From Asterochloris sp. CNOR1 (lineage: Eukaryota > Chlorophyta > Trebouxiophyceae > Trebouxiales > Trebouxiaceae): 64,000 nt of DNA. Every line of letters starts with the position of its first letter. Position 1 is the stretch's first letter. The position numbers were made by a program, and so were the translations under genes. The notes beneath the pieces were generated by a model. That model did no database searches and was not told the DNA's origin. It saw nothing but the letters and a program-made list of their open reading frames with translations. Location: contig OZ017763.1 in the NCBI GenBank assembly GCA_963969365.1, positions 1,488,001-1,552,000 on the forward strand, given 5' to 3'. Positions 16,641 through 28,050 of this stretch are shown one piece after another.

Positions 16641-19600
16641 ATGACAAAAGCTCCTGTGAGCGCTGAGCTGCTGGAGCAGCAGGTCCAGGCAGGTCGCTTG
16701 TGGCTCATCATTGGAGGGCAAGTGTATGATGCCACAGCTTGGAGCGCTGTGCATCCGGGCGGAATGCTGCTGCTGCAGCACAGTGCCGGCCTGGACGTCA
16801 GCGCGGCCTTTGCAGGTAGGGCCCAGACATGGCTGCTGTCTGGCCTGGATAACCCCTTGGTTCTGTGTGCTGGCAAAGCTAGGCAAAGACCCTCAGACAG
16901 CCTCCTGCAGGTTGAGGGGATGTTGCTTGGTCACAACGCATGCTGCATGACTTGGCTCCTGGCTTGTGCAACCAGTGCCTAGACGTCAGAAGTAAGGCTG
17001 GAGTGCTCAATGAGCTGCCTGGGGAGAGTGGCGCCGTTGCTTGGAAGCTCCCTCTGCCTGGTGTGGCCTCCTGCAGGTATGGGGCCTGCTGGATGGGGAC
17101 GTATGACCTGCCCCTGTTAGGCTGGCACCGTACTACTTCGCAGATGGTGCCTGCCAAGCAATATGCCTCGGTACTCCTTTCAATGTCCTCAGTCGCTATG
17201 CCCTCCTGTCCTTAGCTTGGCCTTCCTGTGTCTTTTGGCCATGCTCTGAAGGTGGTTGCTGTCTCTGCCCTGCAGCCTACCATCCGCCTGCAGTGGGCGC
17301 CCGCCTTCCAGCATTCTGGGTGGGGCCAATGCACCCGGATGTGGCAGCCTCACCAGCAGGGGTCAGCAGGACAGCCAAGCTGGCAGCTGTGCACCAGCAG
17401 CTAGAGCAGGCAGGCCTCTTCCAGACCAGTCCCTGGGCGTACTGGGGCGTCGCTGCCCGATGCTGCTGCCTACTGGCAGCAGCCGTCCTGTGCCTGATAC
17501 AACAATGGCCGGTGCCTGCCGCTGTGCTGCTTGGCCTATTCTGGCAGCAGGTGAGTCTCAGCATGACAAACTGCAACCAGACCTGCCTGCGGGTTCAAGC
17601 TGACAGTGCTGCTGCCACAACAGACAGCCTTGAGGCTGATGCCTGCTGGTCCTCCAGGCTGGGCCATGCTGTCTGTGCTCATTGTTATTGCTGCCCCACA
17701 GGTCGCGTTTGTCGGGCATGACGCAGGGCACAACGCTGTTACCCACGACCGCTTCAAGGATGGCCTCATTGGCCTGCTGGTGAGCTGGGTTGGGTCTAAG
17801 ACACATTCTGGGGAGGATGCGCCACCCTCACAGCTGTTGGCATGCAATCACCCTGTGTGGATTCCACTGCCCCTGACAGGCATAGTCTGAGGCCTGCTGT
17901 GCAGTACTGCTTGCCACCAGCCTCATGCTTGACAACTGCAACAGCCACATGCTCAATGGTCATAATTGCCCAAAACCAGCAGCACCTCTGAAACCTCCTG
18001 TCCTCTACATCTGCAGGTGAATGCCTGCATTGGCATCGGGCCCTCCTGGTGGAAAGCCACGCACAATGTGCACCATACAGTGGTCAACAGCGTGGACTGC
18101 GACCCAGACATCCAGGTCAGGCTGGCCAAACAACCGGCTGCAGCGCTGCCTGCGCATCATTGGGTGCCTGCGGCTGCCCAACAGGCTTAAGGGGGTCTGA
18201 TGCCCTGGGCCTTCACCTGCTAGCTGCCCTGCGTCTTGTTCGGCACCCTTTGCTGATGAGGCTTCACAGCGTTGTGTGGCCGCCAATCGGTGTGACTTGG
18301 ACGCCGCATTCTGCACCAGCCCGTCCACCAATGTGCAGCAGACTGGCAGTGAAACATGGCCAACCCAGCTAGCTGCACCTGGTGGGCACCAACGGCAGTC
18401 ACGCACTCCCTCCTGCAGGCCATGCTCCTGCTGGCCGAACAGGAACCATTCATTCCCGTGCTGCTACCGCATGCAGCTGTATTCCCTGTCATGTCTGCCT
18501 ACAGCCTTGGTCCCCTGCCAAGCAATCTGATGCCTACCTCAAACTCATCTTCAAAGTGCTTGTCAAAACTCTGTCTCCATAGCCCTGCCTGAACTCTAGT
18601 GCGCTTGCGCTGCAGTTCATGCCGCTACTGGCCGTCTCCGATGCCTATTTCAAGTCTGTCTTCAGTCGCTATCACCTGAACACCCTCGTCTTTGACAAGG
18701 CAGCGGCCAAGCTCATCTCTGTGCAACATCTCACCTTCCTGCCGCTGCTCATGGTGGCCAAATTTGGTGAGCGGTTGCTGAAGCACATGTCAGACCCAGG
18801 ACTGCCTGTAAATCCCTGCATAGGCTGGCCCAATGTGACTGCTTCCGTCAGGTACTATCTGCTGCAAAACGGTGCCTGCCCCCCCTTCTTGGTGCTCTCA
18901 TCTGCTTTGTGTTGGCTGCTGCTGCTGAGTGCCTGGCTGGCCTGCCCATGCTTCCAGTATCTGGCTGCTGCGCCTCCCCTGCATGCTTGGTGCTTTATTC
19001 TGTTGCTGGCTGGCTAGGCAGGGCTTCAACAAGTGGTCTGTCATCAAGCCTGTTTTTGGGCTGTCAAAAGAGCAGGAATTCAGAGCAGGGCCAATGCTCC
19101 TGACCAGCCAGAGAGTGCTGTTGAAGATAGCAGTGGAGACTGCCGCCCTGCGCCCTGCAGGTCTGTATCTGCAGTCCGTGAAGCAGCTGGCCAGTGGCAT
19201 GTGTTACATCTGGCGGCCTGCAGAGTGCTGCTCCCAGGCGCTGTTCTTTGCCGGGTGAGGCTGGTGAACCTGTCTGTGCCTGCAGGCGTCATGCCTGCTT
19301 CAGCGCTTATTCGATCGAACACTCACCTGTAAATGCAGGACTGCACTCCTTGTCAGTCTCCTGAATGGCTGGGGCTCGAGATTGGCCTTCATTCTTCTGT
19401 CACATGCCACCTTTGGCATCCTCCATCTCCAGGTGAGTGTGTGGGGAAAGCCTCATCGGCTCTTGTGCCTGACGTTCGGGCTTCGACGTCCCTGATGCTC
19501 TAGATTTCTCCATTCTGAGTGACGGGAGCTCTGCTGCCTATATCACATTGCTACACTTGAGTCCATCCTGCTCTGCTGCCTCCAGGCATCCTGCACAGTT

Positions 19601-20296
19601 ACAGCAGGTTGTGCTGCGTGTCACCCTGCTGCATTGTCATGATGTGCGTTCTGCTACACTTGAGCTACATGACTGTCTATCTGCCACAGCGCCACGCTGG
19701 GCTGTGGACCTGTCTGGCCCAGTCTGCAGTGCCTGATTGCAGATCTGTCTGTCTCATTTTGCCAAGGATACGTATGAGGGCCTTCCACCTGTTGAGAACG
19801 ATTGGCTCACCACTCAGGTACAGGACCAACCATCTCACTGAACTCCATCTGACACGGCGGCAGCCTCAGCCACTGGACTTGCATGCCATGCACCACCAGG
19901 GCATGCACTAGCTGTACATCAGGCCTGCTGGCGGCCACACTTAGCTTATGCATGGCCCCCACTGGCCTTCCTGTCGTGATTTGCGGCAGCTTCTGTGTTT
20001 TTGGAAGCAATGAGATTGTCACTGCCTGCCTGCAGTTGAATGGTACCATGAACTGGTCCTGCCCACCAGCGCTGGACTGGTTTCATGGCGGGCTGCAGTT
20101 CCAGATAGAGCACCACATATTCCCCCGCCTACCGCGGCACAACCTGAGAGCAGCCAGCAGGCTGGTGCAGCCCCTGTGCAAGCAGCACGGGCTGCCATAC
20201 ATCAGCCCTGGATTTATTGAAGCAACTTTCATGACCCTGCAAACGCTGCGCAGCACAGCCCTGAAAGCCAAGAGACATGAGCTGCTGACCATTTGA
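16641..20296 (+). CDS. Cytochrome b5 fusion front-end desaturase (acyl-lipid or sphingolipid)
   Basis: Membrane di-iron desaturase with an N-terminal cytochrome b5 domain as built-in electron donor. Exons: 16641-16815, 17276-17550, 17702-17779, 18017-18115, 18616-18766, 19161-19254, 19339-19432, 19743-19817, 20036-20296 (TGA); phases chain exactly, giving 433 residues. Haem-binding HPGG sits in the first exon. The histidine boxes are HDAGH (box 1), HNVHH (box 2) and the variant QIEHH (box 3), where Gln replaces the first His as in all front-end desaturases. Hydrophobic segments lie between the b5 domain and box 1 and between boxes 2 and 3. SWWKATHNVHH and DWFHGGLQFQIEHH fit both delta-8 sphingolipid base and delta-6-type acyl desaturases; the sequence alone does not settle substrate or position. 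A TGTAA element follows the stop. Confidence 0.95.
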
Positions 20297-20814
20297 ACAT
20301 GACCTGCGGTTGTAAGCTGCTTAGTGATCTGGCCAGATGCTTTTGATCTGGCATCATCATGCTCAGGTCTGCGCCATGCGCCACGGGCTGCCCACTGTGA
20401 ACGCACTTCCCTGCCTGGCCTGTCTGCACGTGTGCATTCTGTCCTCCCTTGATGCAAAGCTGGCGGCACAGCTCACGCTGCCGCCAGCTAAACAGGACCC
20501 TGTCTCTGTGGGAGTCCACCTGTCCAGATCCCCCGCTCAGACAAAGAAGGTGGTTCTTTGTGACAGTCCTCGGACAGGTCTTTTTCTGAACATCGCGCAG
20601 AAGCGAGGTGGGGGGCTGGGAGAGCCCGCGCCTTTTTGTTGACCGTCACCATTGACTCCTGCTGGCCACTGACACATTCGTTTGCCGTTTGAATTGTGCT
20701 GCTACCTGGCATTGACACTGTCTCGCTCCCACACAAGCAGATCAGCTGTCTGCTTTCCCCTCGTACAGCATCTCCGCAGATCGCGGCTCACCTCCTCTAC
20801 ATCGACCGATCGCA
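20297..20814. other. Intergenic: desaturase 3' UTR and promoter of next gene
   Basis: The 518 bp after the desaturase stop show no recognisable coding homology. TGTAA at 20311-20315, 15 bp after the stop, matches the usual chlorophyte polyadenylation signal but may be too close to act alone. The rest probably holds the desaturase 3' UTR and the promoter of the small secreted-peptide gene. Confidence 0.6.
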
Positions 20815-21365
20815 ATGGCATCCCTGAAGAGCGTGGCGGCAGCCCTCGTGCTGCTGCTGTCCTGCCTGGCTGGTGAGCATTCCTTACTTCACTTCATCAG
20901 CACCCTGACCTGCACCTCAGCAGCTGCTGCCTGCCTCCCTAAGACCTGCTAACCTGATGAAGGCATCAGCAAGGTGGGCTCCTGCCGCTCAAAGTTTGGA
21001 ATCCTGCCCTGCAGGCGCCAGCGCTCAGGTTGAGCTGACAGGGCCCCGGCGCATGCTGCTGGCGCCAGCACCAGCACCAGGACCTGCACCTGCACCTGGC
21101 CCTGGAATCAGCCTGGCTGCTCTGAGTGCACAGGGAGCTCCTACAATTAATGCTACACCCTTCACAGGTGAGTACGCTTGCGCATATGCGTCAGCCTACA
21201 ATGTCAGCCACCCACACAGGACAAGTGCAATCCTGCCCTCTCAGGGCAAGGATCTGCTGTTTCTGTGAGGACTGGTCAGGCCCTCGGGCGCCAACTGGAT
21301 AGTAGCGTTGCACACCAAACTCCCTCCAAGGCACAAACACAGGGCCCTTTCTGCTTGCAGGTTGA
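20815..21365 (+). CDS. Small secreted Ala/Pro-rich peptide (AG-peptide-like)
   Basis: Predicted 71-residue secreted peptide. Exons: 20815-20872, 21015-21167, 21361-21365, the last supplying only the end of a Gly codon and TGA. Exon 1 encodes a textbook signal peptide (MASLKSVAAALVLLLSCLAG). Exon 2 encodes a short linker and then an (Ala-Pro) run, APAPAPGPAPAPGPG, of the kind that is hydroxylated and arabinogalactan-modified in plants and algae. NATPF is a potential N-glycosylation site. No GPI-anchor-type hydrophobic tail is evident. The third exon is the weakest point: reading through the donor or a different acceptor would change the C-terminus. No family beyond AGP-like composition is recognised. 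Confidence 0.6.
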
Positions 21366-22933
21366 TTCACCGGTCATCTAGAGATGCGCAAAGAGATGGG
21401 GAAACAAATGAACACTTCCATGCAATGGACGTCTAGCAGCAGAACCTTGCATGTCCACCGGCTCACTACTCCACCCTCAACACTCAGAGGCCACCCCATC
21501 CCTCAGAGGCAGCCCTGGTCTGTCTTCTTGGAACAGGCCAGGCCTGTCCCAGCAAGGGAAAGCGTCCCAGATGTCAGCAGTTGGCCCCAGCACCCCCACG
21601 ACCTCTTGGCCACACCTTGACCATTTATTGTACAGCAACATTTGTAGCCAGCTCCCGGAGCCTGCTGTCCTCATTCTTTATTCTTATGAAGCCCACCACC
21701 TTTAAGGCTCTCACTGGCAGGCATCTAAGGAGTTGGATTGGTCCATTGAAAACCAAAAACATTTTGATGGCCAAAGCTTGGGTGACAACGGAATAATTGA
21801 TGCCTGACAAGTGCTGGGATCTGGTCACCTCCTCAGTTGCTCATCTCCGTGGTGCAGCAGCCGTGAAGTACATTCGACGGAGGCCAGAAGCATGCTGGTG
21901 GAGCCGTGCTCACAAATGCGAGCTCAGCAGTGACAATAAGTTGGCGATGTTCCCTTCCCCGTCTGGACAGCCATACATGGTGGTGGTGTGGCCTAGCACA
22001 GTTTGTGCTGATGCCCAGCTGCAAGATGCCATGCCTGGCCTCTGTGTGAAAGGTTGATGACATTGTACGCTGGCTGAGGCCACTGTGCAGCACACCTGCT
22101 GTTACCGCTGGCAGGCAGGTTTGAGGCTGCCTACCCGGCGCTTCATGGCTGGGCAAGGCTGACATGAGCCCTAGTCCTGCCACCAGGAGCTGAAAGGTCC
22201 GGTGAGGCTCTTTGAGCTTGCATTGCTTGGTAGGCGCCACGGTCACATGGGCTGAAGTACTGGTGCAGAGGTTGACCTTTCAGGCAGCAGCCCTCAGTCA
22301 GAGCATGAGCGCGCCCGCTTGCTTGAAGAGGCGAGTACTTCACTTGAGTCTAGAGGCATGCTGGCACCGGTCTCTCAAGCTGACACTGGCTCCCCACTGG
22401 CTGTAGTTCATGGATTTTGCCAAGTTTGTGTGCAGCAAGCTGATGGATCGGGGCTGCTGTGCAGACTTTGTCGACCCATTCTTGGGAACAGCGGTGCAGC
22501 CAGCCCTGCTCCCTGCCCTGACCCCGCTGAGTCTGCCATGGCAAGGGGCCCACGCAGCAGGCCCCAAGTGCTCTGGCAAGTCCCCAAGTCATGCACCATA
22601 AAACAGCGGCAGCCATGGCAATTGTCTAAAACGCGTCGTTGAGCATCGAAGAGTGGCCCCTTATGCCGTTGCCACTAGTGCTCACACCACCGACCAGTGA
22701 CTGTTACCCTGAAAGCTTAATGCGGATGCGCATCACTCTGAAGGACACGAGACGTATCATGAGAGAAGGAGGCGCATAGACTCAAGATGTTGGTTGTGAA
22801 GGGTGGGCAGCTATCTGAAAGCCTTCAGTACACCGACCGCCAATTTCTGCTGCTGCTGTTGGGCCACTTACAGGTCTGCATTGATCCAGAATGGAGCATG
22901 CCCAGACAAGTCAAGTCGAGTCTGTAGTCAGCA
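21366..22933. other. 1.57-kb stretch without a recognised gene
   Basis: Between the small secreted-peptide gene (plus) and the 3' end of the coiled-coil gene (minus). Short open frames exist on both strands, but none shows a recognisable domain, a chain of splice signals with matching phases, or coding-like composition. The region probably holds two convergent 3' UTRs and spacer; a short unrecognised gene or noncoding RNA cannot be excluded. Confidence 0.5.
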
Positions 22934-25900
22934 TCAGCGCGAAGCTTTCAGTTTTGTTTGCTGCCATGCGCAGCAATCGGGGCACTGTCTGCAGATGCAG
23001 CAGGGGATGTTGGCAGCCACAGCTTTGCGCAGCAGGTCTGCATTGATGTCCCGCTCGTGTCTGTTCATCCATTCTGCCTCCTCCTCCACCAGCTGCCGTT
23101 CCCGCTCTGCAATCTGAGCCTCCAGGTCCAGCCTGCAGACAACAGAGAAGAAAGTTGAGTATGGAGCATCAAGGAATAGCCTGCAAGGCCCCATAACATG
23201 AGGCATCAATCCTGTTGAGCCTCTGGGTCAACATCTGCAGCACTGCACAGGCTATGATGTGAATGGTTTGGGGCCTGATTGTAGGCCTGAGCGACTTGTG
23301 CAGCTTTCCTGCAGACCAGACCTGTGAGGGGCACATGGCTGCCTGGAAACAGGCCCTGTGCAATGCAAATGCAGCACCCGCTTGATGTGGTTCCTGCTCC
23401 TGCCTGCCAGCTGGCAGCACCCTTTGCCCTCTCTAGTGCAGCATTGCTCATTTGCAGCCCAGGCCATGATTGCTTGAGACAACAGTCCTGCTCATGGCTG
23501 CCTCTGGGACTGGTCGCCCAGACTGCAAGCCAACTGCAGTTACCGAGTGATGCCCTGGACCCACTTCAGACTGATGTTCCTGCTCCTGACTGCCTGCTGG
23601 CGACGCTTTTCCAGCTCCTGAATCTCTGCCTCCCGTGCATTCAGCCGCTCCAGGTAGCTCCTGGTCTCCTTGTCAAGAGTCTCCTGCCGCTGCGTCTTCA
23701 GCTGCATCTGCTGCCTGTGCGCCTGCACGGATGGTGGTGAATATGCTAGTGCCAATCATGAGATGCAGGAGGCGGAACCCCACATGCGCTGCACTGAGCT
23801 TTACTGCAACATGTCAGCCTGCGCCTTGGCGGCCTGCAGCAGCTAAGGGCATCTGCATGCACCAGGTCGTCCACAAGCGTTCTACGCCCAGTCCATAAAT
23901 GTCGCCGTCCTGCCTGTCCAGCCTGCCTGCTGCCAACAGACGGTGCCAACTCAAGGCCAACAGGTGGGTGTGTTTCCTGGGTGCACTACATCCATGGCAC
24001 ATGAAGCTGGGCCCGACATGAGACGGCGCAGCTGTCCAGCCTCACAACACCTGGACCCTGCTGTGAACTCACCACAGTCACGGCGGCCTGCACCTTGACC
24101 TGCTTCTCGCTCTATGCTGGACTCCCTGGACAAACAGCTTTCGCTGACTCGCCAGCAGAGGTGGGGCCGGGTCAGATCTGCATCCCCATGCACGACTCCC
24201 CATGCCTGGGATCCCAGAGGCAAGCCTGTAGAGCAGGGGGTACTGCTGGCCAAGCAGGCCAAAGTGCATGCAACCTCCAGCATGACATGCCATGCACAAC
24301 GAGGGGGCCCAGGAGTGGCCGCCCAGGCCTCCTCTCCCTTTGCCAAGCTGCAGACATGCAGGCGCGCACCGCAGCCACGTCTGCCTGCATCTTGACACGC
24401 TTCTCGCGCTGCGCCACCTCCTTGGCAGCAGCCTGGCGCTCCTGCTCCGCTATGGCTGCTGCCACTCGAGCGTCCTCGGCAGCCTCCCTGGCCTCAGCCT
24501 CCCTCTTGGCCTGGAGGCAGAGCAATGAGATGCATGCCTGCTTTGGGGATGGAGCTCAGAAGCCTTGTGCAGTGCAGTCACTACTTGTGCCCCCAGTGCT
24601 GCTATGGTTGGTGCCTGAGACCGCAGCAGCATTGGGGGCATGCAGCACATGGCAGCATGCAGCACAGGCAGCATGAGGTCGGGTGGTTTGGAGTGCTGTG
24701 GTGGCAGGGCACACTGCAGCTGTGGGCAGCAAAGGTGCACCATGCAGGATCTGCAGAGCCGCCTGCCTGGTCGCCAGCTGCCTGGGAGCGGTGACCAGGC
24801 GCCCCTTGAAAGCGCAAGGGCAGGGCTGAGCAGTCGTGCAGCCAGTGCAGAGGAAGGGCAAGGCCTCTCCTGCAGGGTCGCCACTCTGGTGAGAGTTGCA
24901 CAACGTGCCCCACTGCAGGGCACAGTGCTCACCATGTCGCCGGCTGCCTGGGAGCGGTTGGCGGTGCGCTGGCGGAAGGCCCTCAGGTCAGCCTCCCTCT
25001 GCTCTGCCTGCCTGTCCAGCAGCCGCTGGTGGGCCGCCATCATCTCATCATCTGCCTTCGCCTGCAGGCAGCTACAGCTCACGTCAATTTGACTGCATGG
25101 CCTCTGCCTGGTGCGATTGCTGTTGGCCACCCGCTGGGCTACTCTTCTTTGTGCCTCAGGCAACCTTCACAGCTGCATGCTCTGCCCACTTGCTCAGAAG
25201 GCCCTTACAGCAAGGAATGCTTCTCCGAGCAGGGCCTGGCTGCCTAGAGCCTGTCCTGGGATTATGAATCTCCCATGATTTTTCAGATTAGCATCCATCA
25301 AACACCTTCTTTCCCACCTGTGCCTTGACCGCATCATGCTTGGCCTTGATGCGCTCATCATTCTCCCTGAGTGTGACCTCCATGGCTACGCGGTCAGCCG
25401 TCGCCCTGTCTGCCAGGCGCCGCTGCTCCTCTGCCAGGGCAGCTTGGTCAGCTGCCAGCTCGGCCTGCTCCTCCTGCAGCTTGGCCTGGCGGGCCCTCAG
25501 CTTGCCTTCCCTGTACTCTGTCACCTGAAGGCCATAGCAAACTCCTTGGATGAAGCCACCAGCTCTTCCTACAGCTCTGCCTGATGCCTCTTCAGTTGCC
25601 TTCTCCGTGCTCCTGCCCAGGTGCCAGTGGCACTTCGCACACTACCTACATTTTGCACCAGCCCACCTGCTGGGTCATCAGCTGCTGTGTGGCATGGGCC
25701 TTCTCCTTCTGGCGCTCAGCAGCCTTGGCGAGCTCTGCCTTGTGGAGCTCCAGGTCGGCCGCGATCCTGGCGGCCTCAGCCTGCTTGTCCAGCTGCAGCT
25801 GGCGCAGCTGCTCAGCATGCGCCTCCATCTGCACATCCAACACGCGGCGCTGCTCCGCCTGCAGGGGCCATGTGCTGCATCAGGGAGTGCAGTTCTCATG

Positions 25901-27940
25901 GCAGCTGGTCCAGCTGCTCAGCATGCACCTCCGCTGCCTCAACATGCACCTCAGCTGCCATATCTCAGAGTTTAGGGTTCAGGTGGCTTGCTTAGCTGCC
26001 CTGGGGTTAGCTGGCTGGTGTGCTGCTGTCCCTGCCTGTTGAAGCTGCACTCCTGCTCTTCTGCAGGGCATGTACACATGGTGCTGATGTGTGAGCGAGG
26101 TGGGTCGAGCAACACTCTGAACCTTGACACCCTCAAGTGAGCAGTGTGGATATTTTTGCAGGAAGACATGGCTGTAGACAGGGAGGGGCTGCAAAGGTGG
26201 GTGCACTGCCACTGTGGCTGTACTTGCCTGTCATACAAGCGATGCTGCATGACGTGTCATCATGACAGGGGCTGTCAGAGCTTTACACGAGTAGAAGATA
26301 CACCTACAGGTGCAGTTGTTTGCCGAGGGTGTGCAGGAGGCCTGGCAGGCCGCTTCAAGGTGCCTGCAGGGCTGGCGCTGCATGGCTGGCGCTGAACGGC
26401 TGGCGCTTGGCAATACAGTTGCGACTGGACTACTGCCGACGGCGGCGTTGCCATGCGCAAGGAGCTTGCAGGACACCCTCAGGACTCAAAAGGGGCAGCA
26501 GCGGGCCTCTGCTTAGTCCGGCTGACCCACAGCACCGGAGTTCTCATACAAAGCACAACCCATTTAACTCTCTCACTTGCAGACTTCTAAGCTGCTCCTG
26601 CTGAGCTCCACATCATGGGCTTACCCCCTCAGGCCCACACGGTGCAGCAGGGCCCTCCTGCTGTCTGCAGCCAACCTCTGCACCCCAAGCGCTGCACATT
26701 CCCCACCCTAGAGTGCGTCAATGGTTCCCTATACAGCCCAGCCCCTTATCAATCCTCAGTGTGATCCTCACCCTGGCCTTAGCAAGCTGTTCCCGCCTGA
26801 GCTGCACAGCATGTGCCTCCTCCTGTGCATCCAGGCGGTTCAGCAGAGCCCACTCGCTGTGGGCGCGCTGGCTGTACGTCAGCGCTGCCAGCTTGTTGGC
26901 ATGAGACATGTAGTTCTGATGGGGCTCTGCAGGGCCAAACGGGCCAATTGTGGTGGAGCCGGCGGCGCCCAGGCTCTTTGTATGGGTGCCCTTGGTAGAC
27001 TGCAGGCACATCAGAGTTTACTGTAAAAAGGTGGGTTGTGGCCAGGGCACAAGAAAGGCCATGTGGGGCCAAGAATGGTCCATTGAGGCTGAGCCAGCTG
27101 CAACCTGGCCACTTGTGTGTGCTGCTCTGGCGCCTAGGCAGAACAACAAGGGTTCAGAAGGAACTGGGCAGCGGCAGGGTATCTCTGATGTGATCCTTAG
27201 CCACACTGCAGATGGGCAGGGCACAGCTTTCGGCTTGAGCCAGGTAGCTCCTGGGCTCCTCTGGTGAGCTCCCACAGAGGGAGTGCCCTGCAGATGGGCA
27301 GGACTGCAGTAGGGAAGGGCTGAGCCTCCCCCCCCCCCCCCCCCCGCAAAATCCCGCTTGGTTGACATCAATCTATGCTCAGCACAGGCAGTGCCACGGG
27401 CCAAGGCTGGGCCAGCGCCCTTACATGCAGCCGGGACACTTTGTGCAACATGTCACAGTCTTGGTCAGCAGTCTGCGTAGTGTGGCCATCGTGACCTTCT
27501 GGCAGTGTTGGTGGAGCTTTGCACTGCAGCCTGCCAGAGACGCACAGCAACAGCGCCGCAGAACTTTCAGGGGGTCCACCTTTGACACATCAAACAGCAG
27601 CTATTGTAATCTGCCATGACATGCCCAGATCACGTCCATGCACAAAGCCCACAACCTTTCTGGGGGAGCTGCCTGTATCCTGTTTGCGTGGCTCCTTCCG
27701 CGGCTTGCTAGCTCCAAAGCTGGGCAGCTTTTCGTGTGTATCCAGGGCCAAGTCTCGCAGCTTGGCCTTTTCCCAGTGGCCATGAGCTACCTGCAAGTCA
27801 CACTGCTGCCTCAGAGACGCAGACAGCAGACACTGACAGCAATTGTAGGTCACAGATGCCCATTGTAGCACCTTGGCCTTGTCCATTTCTGCATCGAGCA
27901 TACTCTCCAGCCTGCTCCTGCTCATCTGGCTGAGGTCCAT
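22934..27940 (-). CDS. Long coiled-coil protein, TPH-like, candidate axonemal component
   Basis: Almost entirely charged alpha-helix. Chained or near-chained exons (minus): 27940-27872 (start MDLSQMSRSRLES), 27790-27656, 26999-26772, 25858-25667, 25524-25318, 25061-24933, 24510-24370, about 23722-23609, and about 23132-22934 (TGA). The exons from 25858 to 24370 are all phase 0. Heptads rich in Glu, Arg, Gln and Ala, such as EAEAREAAEDARVAAAIAEQ and KLQEEQAELAADQAALAEEQ, resemble the trichohyalin-plectin-homology helices of ciliary proteins (MNS1, CFAP53, CFAP45 group). A short Gly/Pro/Phe linker and SHANKLAALTYSQRAHSEWALLNR precede the coil. The presence of a dynein intermediate chain gene nearby supports a flagellar role, but no specific orthologue is identified. 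The last two junctions and the Cys-rich C-terminus (CCICRQCPDCC) are uncertain. Confidence 0.65.
27328..27345. repeat. Poly-C homopolymer run (18 C)
   Basis: Eighteen consecutive C residues in an intron of the coiled-coil gene. It reads as poly-G on the transcribed strand of that gene. Length may be inaccurate because such runs are error-prone in sequencing. Confidence 0.9.
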
Positions 27941-28050
27941 GGTGTGTCTATATCTGTCCGGAAAGCGAAAGAATGCAAGTCCCACCTGCTGCAAATTGCT
28001 TGATTTTTGGCAATCTGATGCGCTGATGTCAATCGCCGGCGGGTGGCTGC
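27941..28050. promoter_or_regulatory. 110-bp bidirectional promoter candidate (coiled-coil / RNA-binding protein)
   Basis: The start codons of the coiled-coil gene (minus, 27940) and the RRM gene (plus, 28051) face away from each other across 110 bp. No clear TATA element is visible. A shared promoter is inferred from orientation. Confidence 0.45.
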
